A stretch of DNA of 64,000 nucleotides from Kingdonia uniflora (Eukaryota; Streptophyta; Magnoliopsida; Ranunculales; Circaeasteraceae): positions 1,612,001-1,676,000 of the forward strand of contig JACGCM010002894.1 of NCBI GenBank assembly GCA_014058105.1, read 5' to 3'. The notes under the pieces are model-generated. The model was not told the origin of the DNA. It saw only the letters and a program-made list of their open reading frames with translations, and did no database searches. The position numbers and the translations under genes are program-made. Below are positions 1 to 11,879 of this stretch, in pieces (position 1 is the first letter of the stretch; every line of letters begins with the position of its first letter).

Positions 1-470
1 TTCACTAGCGTTACGGATAATGGAAAGAAACCAAAAAGGACACCCGTTACATGATGTTCCATCCTCCTACGAGTTTGTAAGATAAATAAAGAATATCTTC
101 AAATAATCCGAATCGTCCTCTTGTATATTACATGATAAATTGCACTTCTCTCCATGAATGTACGGGTACATGAGTTGGTAAACTAATGTCAGGCTGTAAT
201 CAATCTTGTGTAATTGGAAAGTTAAGGATTTTGATTTGTTGAATATTTGTGTTATAGACAAATAATATGATTAATTGAATTTGTACATAAAAAACTACCC
301 CTTCTATAGTGCGTCAATGTACTTAGAAATTTATCAAAACTTGGACAGATTGCACCAAGGTAGCAGCAGCAGTCTTTGGCAACCCTCTACACCAGTAGTT
401 CCCTCAAAAGTGGTGATATTTTACCCGGGTTTTATAGGCTTTTAAAGCTTGGGATTGTGAGCTAATTGAT
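1..470. other. Left flank of copia element E1, no gene seen
   Basis: AT-rich sequence with no recognisable coding region. The only reading frame above 60 codons (67-261, minus) is low-complexity and resembles no family I know. The last five bases before the LTR (466-470, TTGAT) are the expected left target-site copy of element E1. Confidence 0.6.
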
Positions 471-686
471 TGTTAGGAGTTGGGTCCGGCCCAAGGTGGG
501 AACTCAACTGGGTTGGGGTGTCCTACTGGACTCTTAACAAGCCCATGTACTATTAGAGTTTACAGGAAGACTTTGACTGAAAGTATATGTAACCACAAAA
601 AAACACAACAACTATCAATAATATATTTCTACTCCTCTCTAATATATGTGTTATGATTGTCTAATAGAATAGAGTATTATCCAACA
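471..686 (+). repeat. 5' LTR of E1
   Basis: 216-bp direct repeat starting TGTTAGGAGTTGGG and ending TATCCAACA, with canonical TG...CA ends. It matches 13711-13955 by eye apart from a short insertion in the right copy. A primer-binding-like sequence follows directly. Confidence 0.9.
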
Positions 687-687
687 A

Positions 688-700
688 GTTATCAGCACAA
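688..700 (+). other. Primer binding site of E1 (probable)
   Basis: GTTATCAGCACAA begins two bases after the 5' LTR. TTATCAGCAC-type sites are found in this position in many plant copia elements. The exact tRNA was not determined. Confidence 0.55.
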
Positions 701-735
701 CAGTGCGAAGAGCTAGTGGATCAAAAGAGATAAAA

Positions 736-3700
736 ATGGCTCTCCAACAAAAAAAAAAAATTGGATTTTTTAGCGTTACAGAGAGGTATATTTGATCAAA
801 TTTCATTTTTTATATATTAATTGCATGATCAATCATATATGATATGTAGATTTGAGTTTGTAAATTAATATGTATTTTTTTTTTTGAAATTATTAGAGTT
901 ATTTTAGTGATTTTTACCTTTGTGAAAATGTTGTTTTCAAACTAAAATAAAGATCATTCTAGTTATCGGATTGATGCACTCTTAATTTAGTTGCGTAGCC
1001 TACCCTACAACGATCACGTCCATATATTACACTTCTTCGGGAGATGTTCATGTCGCCGGGAAAATAAAGTGGAAGCTCGGCAGTTCACGGCCAAAAACCC
1101 ACTTTTTGACGGCGTAATTAGATCAGATGACGTCAACTAGGGTTTGTTTATTTTTATTTATTTTTAAATAATAATTAAAACATCATGATGACGACACATG
1201 ATTTAGATTCATTTTTTTGGAAATTGAGCCAGAATTAGACCTAATCCACAAAATTATATTATATCTAGTTTGTTGACGTGGCAGGGCCCGGACCCACAGT
1301 GACACGTGTCAAGGACACATGACAGTGAGACCCACACATACTGATGTGGCATGACACGTGGCAGTGGGACCCAAACGTGTTGACGTGCTAAAGACAGTTG
1401 GTAGTGAGACCCACACGCCTACTGTAGCAATGACACATGTCACCGCAGGGTGGTACCACGTGGCAGTCACTGTTATATGACACGTGTCAAACCGGTCAAT
1501 CCGGGCCAGGTCTTGACCAAGTTAGACCGGTTCAGACACTTAAATTGGCTTTAAAAGCTCATTTCTGAGTCAAATTTAGTCATAAAAATATTTGAAAAAT
1601 TCCTACTGACCGGACCTACCCCTGGGGACCCATTTTTAATTAATTAATTAATTTTTTTTTGGAATGAGTGCCTTATATAGGAAAACTGACTACCTTATAT
1701 GTGATATAAGAAAATTGATTAATACCTATTTAAGTATCTTACGATATCTAATAGGATATTAATAGTATGCCCCTAGAATAATAATTATCCTGACCAACGA
1801 TCAGATATAATACGAAAACCAAGACTAATTTAGAATACGACTAGGAGTCATATCTAAATCACGATTAAATGTCAATGACAAATAATTAGAGATCAATTGG
1901 GAATTGACTTAGTCCTATTTTCTAAAAACTTTGTGTCTGAGGAACCAATTTTACGTATTTATGTGCAATTAGATGTTACTTGATAACATTTAGAGATATA
2001 TAAGCACTAATAACAGGTTATAGTACCCTAGAATGTTAGTTCAAAGATATAAATAATCTGCCTATCTTATGAGCTCAACAGACTTCAGGGTGGGACCAGT
2101 TGTCAGCTAAACATCTAATACCTCTCATATTTGTAGTAAATGGGTCATTTGGCTAGAATATACAAACCTTATAGAATTTTAGGGATTATAACACCCTAAT
2201 TGTTAGAATAAGGATCACAACATCTAGTGGTTTTAAATAGATGGCTTGGCAAATGCCCTATAAAGTTAAGATTACCATTTTAAGGGGTAAAGTTGGGATT
2301 TGACTCTTAATAGGAATTCATGAGTATAAAGCTATGAACATGGTTCAATTGCAAGTAATAATTGGGAATCATGTACTTTATTGCGCTATATACTATAAAC
2401 CACAAGTAATGATTGGAAATCATATACTTAAATAAGATTTCATGAGTAATAGAATATGAATAGGGTTCACCTACAAGTAATAATTGGGAATCACTGATTT
2501 GAATACTATGAATTGCCTTTATGCAAGGAATGTTTATCAAGTATTACTACAGGTATTTATCTACATGAATAATAGATGTTGGTGACACTTAGAACATTGA
2601 GTACCTTCCATACTGCAATTTCTATTTCGGTACCAATAAACTTGACCTGTATGAATACTAAAATTCATCTTCTATTGCAGAATCAAGAAAAGACTATTGT
2701 TGAGAACAATGAGTCTCTAAAATAATAAAGTAAGAGTTTTGTTTGCACCCTCGCCTTCATATTTAGGAAGACCTTATAATGGATTGCCCTATACTATTAT
2801 AGTATTATATGACTGCGACAAAAATTTTATTCGGCAGTGCAACTCCATTATAATGTTACGTGGAGAAATAGTTTTGGTAAATAAAGATATTGAGAATATT
2901 CTATTAAACTTTCTACGCTTCAAATGTTGCGCCTTCGAGGCAATATTCGATTGATCACTGTGCAAGCAGACCGAATTCAAGTTTTCCTCATTTTTTAAGC
3001 AATACAATAAGCTCTGGTTAGGAACCTCAAGCTTTTGCCTACTAAGAGTAAGCATGTACCAGGGTCGCACAATGTTGTGTTTAGTAACAGGTGAAGTTGC
3101 AGACAAGGTCGCAACCGTGGATAGACGAGAAGTGGTAGCAACAGTAGGTTTAAAATTTCAACCATCAGTAACTTGAGGCAAGGGGAACAAAAAGTTCACC
3201 AATGGACCAAAATGGAATAGGAAGAATTCGTAAATGGATACGAGATAGTCACGCATGGGATTGCAAGGTACCCCAGACTATCTAAAGAGATCAGTCCCAG
3301 ACTTATCACGTGATCACAGCTGGCGGAGACCTCACCACAGCAGAGTCTGTGGCCATATATATCTCCCATGATACCGATGCATCGTTAGATCAATTTCTAA
3401 GAATGAACAGTAATAAATTTTCAGTATATGAATGATGTCACCTAGAGAGCATTATCAAGTAGTAACTTTACTTGTTGCATAGTAGTTGTTTTGCTTTAAT
3501 AATATTATTATTGACTAAGTTAGGAACTCTTCACTGGTTAGTTTAATAGAATGCTCGTAACATGCACTGGTTCGGTATCCCATCTATGAGATTGTTCTTT
3601 AATTTTTCTGTGAATTTATTGCTTGAGAAGTAGTTAAATTTCATGTATGATAGTTGACTTACTATATACAACCTGCCTATGGATCTATCTGCCCATTGAA

Positions 3701-4089
3701 CATTATTGATAATAGGATAAGTGGCAACAGATGTCTAAGAAACATTAGTACCACGCACTCGATCCTTTTGAGATATGAACATATTTTTTGTCCCTAACCT
3801 TGTGCATCGGAAATGTCGCGAATATCATTGACACGACCAACATGATAGAATGCAATAAGTGCGTCACGCTATTACTCTCTAACGAAGTGATATAATCAGG
3901 TATCTAGTCCGCTTTATACACTAGTATATCCAGCCAGATTTTACTGAGTTTTAGGGAGATACAAGATATTGCTTATCACGTAAAGACTACCGAAGAAAAT
4001 GACAAACAAGGTTTTGTGCATTCCCTCCATGTTTAAAGGTTAGAACAAGTTACTGGAACGATTTTCAATACACTCCTCTGGACTAGGAT
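736..4089 (+). pseudogene. E1 leader and decayed gag/protease region
   Basis: An ATG at 736 lies shortly after the primer site, where copia gag begins, and the next codons resemble a gag N-terminus, but frames break at once. From there to the E2 insertion point no frame above about 105 codons is open. I could not place individual gag, zinc-knuckle or protease motifs with confidence. The region also holds the G-box cluster at 1274-1486. The call rests mainly on position between the LTR and the copia integrase remnant. Confidence 0.4.
1274..1486. promoter_or_regulatory. Cluster of G-box (CACGTG) motifs in E1 leader
   Basis: Four palindromic CACGTG hexamers lie at 1303-1308, 1355-1360, 1457-1462 and 1481-1486. 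Three other ACGT cores (TGACGTGG near 1274, AACGTGTT near 1374, TGACGTGC near 1381) lie among them. They sit in an imperfectly repeated GC-richer unit containing phrases such as GTGAGACCCACAC. CACGTG is the core of plant G-box/ABRE elements bound by bZIP and bHLH factors. Whether these sites act here is unknown. Confidence 0.5.
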
Positions 4090-4394
4090 TGTCACGCCCC
4101 AAAATTCTCTTTATGATAAGAATCATTAAGCAAATCCTAAGACTTAACAAGTCGGGCATCCCACGGATGAACCCCACTGATGTAATATATTTCTAAAGAA
4201 ATTAACTACATCTATTTACCCAAAAAATGCAGCGGAAAAACTCAAATATAAATTAAATGAATAAATTGAATAATATTCTCAACCAACTCTAAAAACGAGA
4301 TTAAGACTACGACAATGAAATCTAAAATAAAAATCATAAATACCCTACGACAGCTCAGCGATCTAATAGAACTCCAAAGAATCCTGAAATGATC
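4090..4394 (-). repeat. 3' LTR of E2, truncated
   Basis: It begins TGTCACGCCCC and matches 8939-9245 closely, then the match stops abruptly inside the end of the integrase frame. The other LTR is about 1.5 kb, so roughly 1.2 kb of this copy, the polypurine tract and the end of pol have been deleted. Confidence 0.85.
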
Positions 4395-5540
4395 GACAAG
4401 TTTTTCCTCATACGAAACATCCTCTCTAATCTCCAGCGGCTGCCAATCAATCACATGGGACGAATCTATCTCGTACTTACACAACATCGATACGTGAAAT
4501 ACATTATGGACCCGGTCCGTTGGTGGCGGTAGCGCTAAGCGATAAGTGATTGCCCTAACCCTGCTCAAGATCTAAAACGGCCCCACAAACCTAGGTGCCA
4601 GCTTACCCTTCTTGCTAAAGCGCATTACCCGTTTCATAGGTGAAACCTTCAGAAAAACATGATCTCCGACCGCGAACTCTAGCGGTCTCCGATGAGTGTC
4701 TGCATAACCATTCTGTCAGCTCTGTGCTGTATGTAACTGGTCACGGATAACTCCAATATTGCCAGTCGTTTGCTGAACTATCTCAGGCCCAAGTAAACTC
4801 CTTTCCCCAACTTCTGCCCAACAGATAGGATAATAACACGGTAGACCATACAATGCCTCAAATGGTGCCATACCAATACTCGACTGGAAACTGTTATTGT
4901 AAGCAAACTCTATCAAAGGTAAATGGTTAACCCAGCTCCCCTTAAAGTCCATCACGCACGCTCGTAACATGTCTTCCATGATCTGGTTAACTCTTTCGGT
5001 TTGGCCATTTGTCTGCGGATGAAATGCGGTACTGTAATCCAAAGACGTGCCCAAAGCTTCATGGAAACTCTTCCACAGCCTCCCTGTTAATCTGGCATCT
5101 CAATCATAAACAATGGATATTGGTATTCCGTGTAACTTCACCACCTCATTGATGTACAACCTCGACAAGCTATCCATAGAAGTAGTAGTGCGAACGGGAA
5201 GGAAATGTGCATATTTAGTCAACCGATTAACGATCACCAAAATAGTACCAAAACTACTCTGAGCCTTGGGTAAACTGCTGACGAAATCCATAGAAATATG
5301 CTCCCATTTCCACTCTGCAATAAGCAAAGGCTGAAGCGGCCCAACCGGCTTCTGATGCTTTGCCTTCACCTGCTGACAAGTCAAACACCTGGAAACATAA
5401 TTAGCTATCTCGCGCTTCATATTATTCTACCAATAGTGTCTGCACAAGTCCTGATACATCTTCGTATCCCCATGATGAACAGTAAATCTAGTACGATGCG
5501 CCTCGTCCAGAACTTTACGTTTCAACTCTACCACGTCTAG
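4395..5540 (-). pseudogene. E2 integrase (broken)
   Basis: Reading leftward from about 5540, the frame shows the HHCC zinc-binding region (paired histidines, then CLTC), then core-domain phrases such as WEHISMDF and TAFHPQTNGQTER, and finally a C-terminal stretch with VHNVFHVSMLCKY, all typical of gypsy integrases. A TGA near 5100 interrupts the core where an arginine codon (CGA) is expected, fitting deamination of a CpG. The 3' end fuses into LTR sequence at about 4394, so the C-terminal tail, including any chromodomain, is lost. Confidence 0.85.
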
Positions 5541-5615
5541 AACATACAACCGACCACGAAAATGAATACTACCATCTTAACCAACAACCCAATCTGGCAA
5601 ACTACTATTTGCACT

Positions 5616-6323
5616 CTAGAACTGCAACTTGACATCCTGTTGTTGAGCCTGAACAATCCAACTAATTAACGAAGGTTGAATAACAACACTAAACATAAAG
5701 CAATCTGAGAACTCAAAACCAATCTTTAACCCAAACTCAGAGAGCGTCTCAAACATCTGCCACTCTCTAACCATCATACTCGCCATAATGCCACGTGGCT
5801 TGCGACTCAAGGCATCGGCCACAACATTGGCTTTACCCGGGTGATACTGCAAATTATACTCATAGTCCTTCAAGAATTCCATCCACCGATGATGTCTCAT
5901 ATTCAACTCTGACTGCGTGAATAGATACTTCAAGCTCTTATGATCTAAGAAAAGTTGGAATTTCTCTCCATAAAGATAGTGTCTCCAAATCTTCATAACA
6001 TAAACAATTGCGGCTAGCTCCAGATCATGTGTTGGATAATTCTTCTCATGAATCTTAAGCTGCCTAGAAGCGTAAGTGATCACCTTCTCATTTTGCATCA
6101 GCACTCCTCCCAGACCACCCAATGAAGCATTGGTATAAACCATAAACTTTTCTCCATCGGAAGGAAGAGTAAGAACTGGTGCTGTAGTAAGTCTAGTCTT
6201 CAACTCTGCGAACGCATGCTCACATTTGTCATCCCAGACAAACTTGACCTCCTTCCTTCTCAAATGAGTCAATGGCGTAGAAATCTGTGAAAAGTCCTTT
6301 ATAAACCTGCGATAGTAACCCAC
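5616..6323 (-). pseudogene. E2 RNase H domain
   Basis: A 235-codon open frame holds the Ty3-type RNase H: a VYTNAS motif, then [31 protein letters not shown] and NVVADALSR. The first catalytic aspartate of the usual VYTDAS motif reads asparagine here, which should disable the enzyme. It joins the RT fragment upstream with only a short gap. Confidence 0.85.
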
Positions 6324-6365
6324 TAGGCCAAGAAAGCTGTGAATCTCAGTAACAGTATTAGGCCT

Positions 6366-6933
6366 CTACCAATCTAATGCAGCCTCAACCTTCGAAGGAT
6401 CAACGGCTACACCCTCTCGTGATACAACATGACCCAAAAAATTGACCTCTTCCTGCCATAAATCACACTTTTCGAGCTTAGCATAAAGCTTATCCTCTCT
6501 AAGTCTCTGTAAGACAATTTGCAAATGCCCTCCATGTTCTTCCTTTGACCGCGAATAGATCAGAATGTCATCCACAAAAATAATGACAAATTGATCCAAG
6601 TATGGTTTGAAAACACTGCTCATCAAATCCATAAACACAGCCGGGGGGGTTAGTCAATCCAAACGGCATAACTACAAACTTATAGTGGCCATATCTTGTC
6701 CGAAAAGTATTCTTGGGAATGTCTTCATCCTTGACTCTAAGGTTGTGATAACCAGACCTTAGATCAATCTTGGAGAAATACTGGGCTCCCCTCAACTGGT
6801 CAAAACGGTCATCAATCCTAGGCATCGGATACCTATTCTTGATTGTTACCTTGTTCAACTGCCGATAATCAATATACAACTGCATCGAACCATCTTTCTT
6901 CTTCACAAAAAGTACAGGAACTCCCCAAGGCAA
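6366..6933 (-). pseudogene. E2 reverse transcriptase (frameshifted)
   Basis: Two overlapping frames make up one RT. The upstream one (6933 to 6568) carries the fingers and palm start, with [20 protein letters not shown]. The downstream one (6638 to 6366) carries the catalytic FVDDILIYS motif and [10 protein letters not shown]. The frames meet at a run of seven G at about 6643-6649, a likely slippage indel. Sequence style matches chromovirus RT. Confidence 0.88.
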
Positions 6934-7233
6934 AACACTTGGACAAATAAAACCCTGCTGTGATAAATCTCTAACCTGGTCCTTGAGCTATTTCAACACA
7001 ACAACGGCCATGCAATACGCAGCACGATAAATAGGTTTCGTCTCAGGCACTAAGTCGATACCAAAGTCAACATCTCTCCTCGGCGGCAATCCCAGTATTT
7101 CTTGGAATACATCCTAAAACTCGGAGACTATTGAAAGTTGCTTGGCAGACATCTCAACTGGCTCCGTCTGGAGAAACGCTAACATCGAACAAAGCAAATT
7201 TGTAGTACCCGAATCCTTAAACTGAAACTGTTC

Positions 7234-7611
7234 CTAGTCTGGTCTACAGAAAGTTATTGATCGTTTGAAACAATCAACTCTGGCATGGTGGGTAGACAGC
7301 CAATCCATACCGAGGATTACGTCAAACTCTTCAATAGGCAAAACAATCAAATCTGCAAGTAAAACAAAATTACAAACTACAACCGAACACTCCCTACAAA
7401 CACAGTTAAGCGAGGTCGAACTACCCAAAGGAGCAGTCACAGTCAACTGAGTCTCTAAAGTATCAGGCTCTAAACCTAAGGAACACATGCTAATGTATGA
7501 AATAAAAGAATGTGATGCACCAGTATCAAATAAGACTCTAATAGGAGTATGGAATACTAATAAAGTACCTTCCATCATCGCTGTCTCCACTCTGATCACC
7601 CGGGACTGCAA
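7234..7611 (-). pseudogene. E2 aspartic protease
   Basis: A 125-codon open frame contains LFDTGASHSFIS, the active-site motif of gypsy retropepsins, and later FDVILGMDWLSTHHARVDC, typical of the domain's C-terminal half. It lies between the gag zinc knuckle and RT, the normal order. Confidence 0.88.
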
Positions 7612-7699
7612 ACATTCTACCCTAAGCCTGAGCCTGACCTCGATACTACTGAGTTTGTCCCTGATGATGTTGTGCCTAACTCTGACCTTTCTAACTCAA

Positions 7700-8687
7700 A
7701 GCCTGTCCCTGGTAACGCTGTGTCTGACCCTGCGAACGATGTCCCTGACCATGCTTATGAGATCGCTGCTGAAACTGCTATCCATTCCTGCGATGACATT
7801 TCCTAGCACGATGACCATGTTCTCCGCAAGAATAACAAGGACCTGAAATACAAACTCTCTGAGGTGGAACAACTGCCCTTGTATCCAAAGGTTTATCATC
7901 CCTCTGACGCTTCATGTTCTACCACTGAGCATCCTGGTGACCCTGTCTAGCAGTCGATTCACCCTCTTCCTTCTTCTTATCTGACCACTTATACTCCTTC
8001 AGTTTGATATTACTCTGATAATCTTGCTCAAACTCCTGAGCTCGTGAAACCAACTGCGTATAAGCCTGTCCAAGAAAACCTTTGCATCTAGTTTGAATAG
8101 GCGGAAGAAGATCCTTTATGAACTTCGCAACCTTGGACTCCTCATCAACTATAACTGTTGGAGCATAACGAGACAACTCCGCAAAATGTGCCTTATACTG
8201 TGACATTGTCATCTTCTCCTAAATCAGCTGATAGAACTTGGTTGTCATCAGATGTTGGAAGCTCTGTGGAAAGTATTGCTCAAAGAACTCAACCTTGAAC
8301 TCTACCCAAGCCATCGATGGTATCACCTGTGATTCCTCTCACTCATCTCCTACCAGTTCCAGGCCTCTTTCTTCATGTGAAAAGTGGTACACTCCACCTT
8401 CTCTCCACAAAAGAGTCTAACTTGTACCGTCTCATCTCCTTCTGCCATTTGTTACCAACCCCCTGATTTGCATTATGTTGTTGCATGAACATCTGAAATA
8501 CTTGTTGAAAATCCCCCAGTGGAACCACAGCAGGAATAGATGGCACAACAATCTCATCATGAGCAACCTCTGGAACATAATCCTGTCCCAAATGAACCAA
8601 AGTTTCAGCGACAACCTCATCCACTGGTAATGCACCATGTCCCACACTAAAACCTAAACCACATCCTCGACGGAAATTGGTTCGCAA
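7700..8687 (-). pseudogene. E2 gag with zinc knuckle
   Basis: Frames reading leftward from 8687 include a gag N-terminal part and then a retrotransposon gag domain (MTMSQYKAHFAELSRYAP, 8212 to 7919). A CCHC knuckle, CYSCGEHGHRARKC, is encoded at about 7797-7840. The parts are in different frames and so are broken by indels. Confidence 0.82.
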
Positions 8688-8922
8688 ACCACGCGCTGCA
8701 GCAGGAACACGAGGAACTGGAACTTGAACACTGCAAAGAGAAGCATCGCGACCTACAACAACATGGTTAGCAGCAACACATCCATTACCTCATCCTCACA
8801 CCATCCCAGACAAGATAAAAGCAAATAAAATCAATAAACGCGCAAAAAGATAAAAATTAAGAAAATCGAGAAAAACTGAAAAAATAAAATAAAAAAAATC
8901 AACGAGTAGGAGTTAACCTATC

Positions 8923-8934
8923 GCTCTGATACCA
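8923..8934 (-). other. Primer binding site of E2 (initiator Met tRNA)
   Basis: On the minus strand this reads TGGTATCAGAGC, complementary to the 3' end of plant initiator-methionine tRNA. A 4-base spacer separates it from the 5' LTR, which fixes that LTR's inner boundary. Confidence 0.88.
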
Positions 8935-8938
8935 AGTT

Positions 8939-10321
8939 TTTCACGCCCCAAAATCCACTTTCTGATAAGAATCATTAAGCAAATCTTAAGACTTAACAAG
9001 TCGGGCATCCCACGGATGAACCCCACAGATGTAATATATTCCTAAAGAATTAACTACATCTACTTACCAAAAAAATACTGTGAAAAAACTCAAATATAAA
9101 TTAAATGAATAAATTGAATAATATTCTCAACCAACTCTAAAAACGCGAATAAGACTACGACAATAAAATCTGAAATAAAAATCATAAATACCCTACGACA
9201 GCCCAGCAATCCAATAGAACTCCAAATAATCCTGAAATGATCGACCAAGCCTCACTATGCAAAATCCTACCGTGTTCGACCTCCTGTGAAAAAATATAAC
9301 GCACAGGGCATCAACAAGAATAATTATTATCGGTCACTGATTATAATAGAACGGTATAATACATAAATACTAGTGTGAAATAATATTATATATATATGCA
9401 AATGATGCAATGCTTTCTGAGGAGATGAGGTTCAATTACTATTGTTGTTTTTAAGCGTCGGCGCCAACCGATATTATAAAGTAGTTATAGAGTATTTTTT
9501 AGGTGTGGGGGATAACTAACAGACGATGTACACAAGGTCACTTTTAATTCCATGGGACCATACTCTCGCACTCTTCTGTCCTCAGCAGAAGTGCGTCCCT
9601 TATTATCGAACCAGGGATTGGCAGATTCCTTTTTAGTGAGCTAGGAATTAGTAGGAAAACACCGGATCAAGGTGGTCAATGATTTTTAACCTACAGGTCT
9701 AAAGCCAGATTTATTTTCACTTTCAGGGATCTAAGCCCACGGAATGCTCGTGTAGCATGCAGCCGAGAAGTAACAGGGAAATAATTTAGGGACTTGCAAC
9801 CCTTGGACACTGATAAACAGTAACCAAATATTTTATTTAGGGACCCTGACAACATAGCCCTACTGTGTACATGACTCTAAGTTCTCATATGCATGAATGA
9901 TTTAAGAGACCGATACTCAATCAAAATGACCTATCTATCCTTGTTCTATAGGCAATGAGACTATATCATATGATTGGCGATCTTATGTTTAACGACCTTT
10001 TTACCCTCATAAATATAGGAGTGAGGACTCTGTCGATAATATTATACTCTGACTATCAATGATCTGTCTACCTCAAGTTAATAAAGGTTATATCAGTAAA
10101 TTCCTATAATCGTGGCTAAGTTAAGCCATTAGTCAAATACATCTTTTGACATTTGCACATATTTAGGTATATTCTTAGTACCCCCTTGATTTAACCTCAA
10201 GGTCGAACTTGAACATCTATAATTTAAAGGGCTGAACATGAGGGCACCAATTACTACTACCAATACTATTGATATGGACATGGGCATGAATAATAACGTT
10301 ACAAGTTATCTTATACACTAA

Positions 10322-10377
<56 letters not shown>

Positions 10378-10458
10378 ACATATATATGGTACACCCAAGG
10401 AAATTTAAGTAAAATAACATCTGTGAAAACACATAAAGAGAAAAAATGGGGCGCTATA
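8939..10458 (-). repeat. 5' LTR of E2 (~1.5 kb)
   Basis: The left end (tttCACGCCCC) matches the E2 3' LTR and the right end reads GGGGCGCTATA, the slightly mutated mirror of solo LTR D's start (TGTAGCGCCCC). Stretches such as 9841-9880 are the reverse complement of D near 49,085-49,115, so E2 and D are the same family. A TA microsatellite lies near the outer end. Confidence 0.85.
10324..10373. repeat. (TA)n microsatellite in E2 LTR
   Basis: About 25 uninterrupted TA units inside the 5' LTR of E2, near its outer end. Reading frames here are artefacts of the repeat. Confidence 0.95.
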
Positions 10459-11310
10459 AGGTTAATGAAGAGGATTATCGATAATATATCTCAACTTTCC
10501 TTAAAATGGGATAAGATCTAAAGTATGTACGTATAACGATTGCTTTCAAGGAAGGTCTTTTATTTCATCCTAGTATGATCAAGGTAGTATGGGATCTCCA
10601 GCCTTTGCTCCAAACGCATCCATAAAGGCACATATGGACCTATTCATCCACATAGTGGATCACTTGAGTATTTATGGTCATACTAGACGTATTTTGGAGA
10701 TGGTCTTACATTTGTCTATATTAAACTAGGAATGCAACGTTAGTACGACTTCTCACTTTGATTATTCAATCGCATACTCAGTTCCTAGATTAACCGATCA
10801 AGTCGAACGATGCAACTTGACGGGAGCTTGCGAGTTCGACTCACAGTCTTTTGTTTATTATTTTACCGTTAAATGGGATAGAGGATTAAGCATCTTGAGT
10901 ACCCCATACCATACCCAACTCGGGATTGGCAAAGAACCAAATCAAGCAATTTAGGATAATCGTTAGACAACTGTTATTACGATCACAACTTCCAGCTAGT
11001 GTGTGGGATATGTATTTTTGCTCCCACAACACTGATTAGGGTTCATCCCATAACAAATCATCAAATGTGTCCCAAAACAACTTGCAACTGGGTCGGAGCC
11101 CGGTGTTGCCCATCGACGAATATTTGGATGCTTCATATAGGTGCCAATTGAACCACCACAAAGTACAAAGATACGACCCTCAACGTCAGTCTGGTATTAT
11201 GTGGGTTATGATTCACATCTATTACTAGATATTTGAAACCCACTGGTGACGTATATACAGTAGGGCAAATTATCACTTTAATAAGACGATATTCTAAGCA
11301 TTAGGGGGAG
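10459..11310 (+). pseudogene. E1 integrase remnant
   Basis: Translating piecewise shows copia integrase phrases in order: GPIHPHSGSLEYLW at about 10,625-10,670, and further right a match to the C-terminal integrase region with HRRIFGCF, IEPPQSTKIRP and YYVGYDSH between about 11,090 and 11,215. Many stops and frame changes separate these blocks. The catalytic triad cannot be followed. Confidence 0.7.
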
Positions 11311-11879
11311 ATATGATAGTCAATACTGAGAATGATTCCAAGATTAGTTAAAAAATACCATCGTTGTCTCATCTAGATCCATTTACTTAAATTAAGTAAC
11401 AATAAGGTTTAACAGATTACCAACTTGTAATAGATTTCAAATGAATTGCCAGACTCATTCATAGGCATTGTTAAAGTATCATAGGTATATGACCTACAAG
11501 TAATGCACCTACACAGCTAAACATTCTGGGGGAATTAGTATTGCAAACGTATCTGAAGCTCACGATTAGTGTGGAGTACCATTGGAAGAAAGTATTATGA
11601 GTCAGGAAGTTGTAGAACAAGGGACAAATATGACTAATGATGTTGTTGGTTCATCGGGGATGGAACCACCAATCGACGAGGCAATAGTTGCTACATGACC
11701 AGTTGATGCATTATGAGACAAGCCTGGGGTGGCACATACTTATGATAATAAGGAGATCTTGATATATTAAAAGTCTGTAATAGCTCAACGTAGGATCATT
11801 GAGTTGAAATTTGTCGACAAGGTATTCATATTCACTGTTGTGTTCTCCATCAAGGATGAGGATTCAAAACTACTTATTG

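Larger units (their letters stand above)
4090..10458 (-). mobile_element. Ty3/gypsy LTR retrotransposon E2, nested in E1
   Basis: A repeat at 4090-4394 matches the left ~305 bp of 8939-10458, and gypsy gag, protease, RT, RNase H and integrase lie between them on the minus strand. The flanks AGGAT (4085-4089) and AGGTT (10459-10463) match at four of five positions, as expected of an ageing target duplication. The primer site matches initiator-methionine tRNA. The RT and gag sequences and the LTR end (GGGGCGTGACA in element direction) suggest a Tekay/Del-type chromovirus; this lineage call is an inference. Stops and frameshifts make it defective. Confidence 0.92.

Noticed and set aside
10217..10432. 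Minus-strand ORF with a run of Tyr-Ile
   Set aside because: It is produced by the TA microsatellite inside E2's LTR.
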